DNA of 64,000 nt from Stomoxys calcitrans (taxonomy: Eukaryota > Arthropoda > Insecta > Diptera > Muscidae): positions 51,896,750-51,960,749 of the forward strand of contig NC_081554.1 of NCBI RefSeq assembly GCF_963082655.1. The letters are read 5' to 3'. The notes under the pieces were generated by a model that was not told the origin of the DNA, did not search any database, and saw only the letters and a program-made list of their open reading frames with translations. Positions 63,935 to 64,000 of the stretch are shown here, piece after piece (within the stretch, counting starts at the first letter, position 1; the number at the start of each line of letters is the position of its first letter). The translations under genes and the position numbers were made by a program.

Positions 63935-64000
63935 TAAAAACGTGTTAAGTTAGGCCGGGCCGAATCTTGGAAACCCACCACCATGGATTCTACTAAAAAT
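63935..64000 (+). repeat. HINE-like element head, continuing beyond the window
   Basis: 'gttaagttaggccgggccga' and 'atcttggaaacccaccaccatgg' are the head of the same subtype as at 46692. Only the first ~65 bases are in the window. Confidence 0.85.

Overview
The window is eukaryotic and looks like intergenic or intronic DNA of a higher fly, probably a calyptrate muscoid of the Musca/Stomoxys/Haematobia type. The reasons are its AT-rich composition, the lack of any recognisable host exon set, and a dense load of insect transposons: Jockey- and RTE-type non-LTR retrotransposons, DD41D-type mariner, Helitrons, and DINE-1/HINE-like repeats carrying the 'GACGGACATGGCTAG' block. The species is inferred. 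I found no intact host gene and no CRISPR array. Every recognisable coding stretch is a decayed transposon ORF.

The most abundant repeat (here 'HINE-like') has a palindromic head (TTCGGCCGGGCCGAA, then TATACCCTCCACCATGG), a body of ~153-bp tandem monomers, and a tail with 'GACGGACATGGCTAG' and a subterminal inverted copy of the head (CCATGGTGGAGGGTATA). Copies lie at 1-900, 7560-7966, 17290-19122, 25799-29426, 30811-32810, 36091-36670, 37297-37787, 46675-48140, 52963-54530, 57232-59298 plus 61080-61165, and 63935-64000. A second layer is four Helitron copies (10276-12073, 37788-39724, 49750-52120, 59299-61079) ending in CTAG or CTAA after a GC-rich hairpin. One is inserted cleanly between A and T of a HINE-like tail. 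A third repeat, rich in GTAC, occupies 12381-13580 and 36735-37290.

Non-LTR remnants include three Jockey-type elements (21876-25320, 32811-36085, and 42050-44003 on the minus strand), RTE-type copies (3346-5889, 14936-17285 split by a mariner, 44672-45640, 46018-46380), a minus-strand RT at 905-2030, and several I/LOA-like 3' ends with RNase H and zinc-finger codons and CCTAA-type tails (8474-9342, 52130-52925, 54795-56303). A Ty3/gypsy fragment is at 44004-44670. Small elements are a tRNA-derived SINE family (best copies 2122-2427, 17428-17703, 63470-63765), a ~237-bp mariner-type MITE family (four copies plus a 39-bp remnant) and one hAT-type MITE at 5890-6311.

The most unusual locus is 7967-9342, a composite insertion bounded by one 7-bp duplication (GAATATT). 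It contains a 249-bp near-perfect palindrome whose arms are an 86-bp LTR plus a lysine-tRNA primer-binding site and whose loop is the rest of a tRNA-Lys(CUU), including a templated 3' CCA. It looks like a fossil of a reverse-transcription intermediate that read through its tRNA primer and snapped back. Other points of interest are a 765-bp higher-order repeat, an inverted self-insertion in a Jockey RT, a captured 257-bp tandem array, and several paralogous empty sites that date nested insertions.

Stretches where I see nothing identifiable are 2442-3090, 9376-9990, 13886-14935, 19521-20500, 25321-25798, 29427-30650, 40200-41600, 48141-49745, 56304-57230 and most of 61290-63469. They are AT-rich with short homopolymers and may hold host regulatory or intronic sequence.
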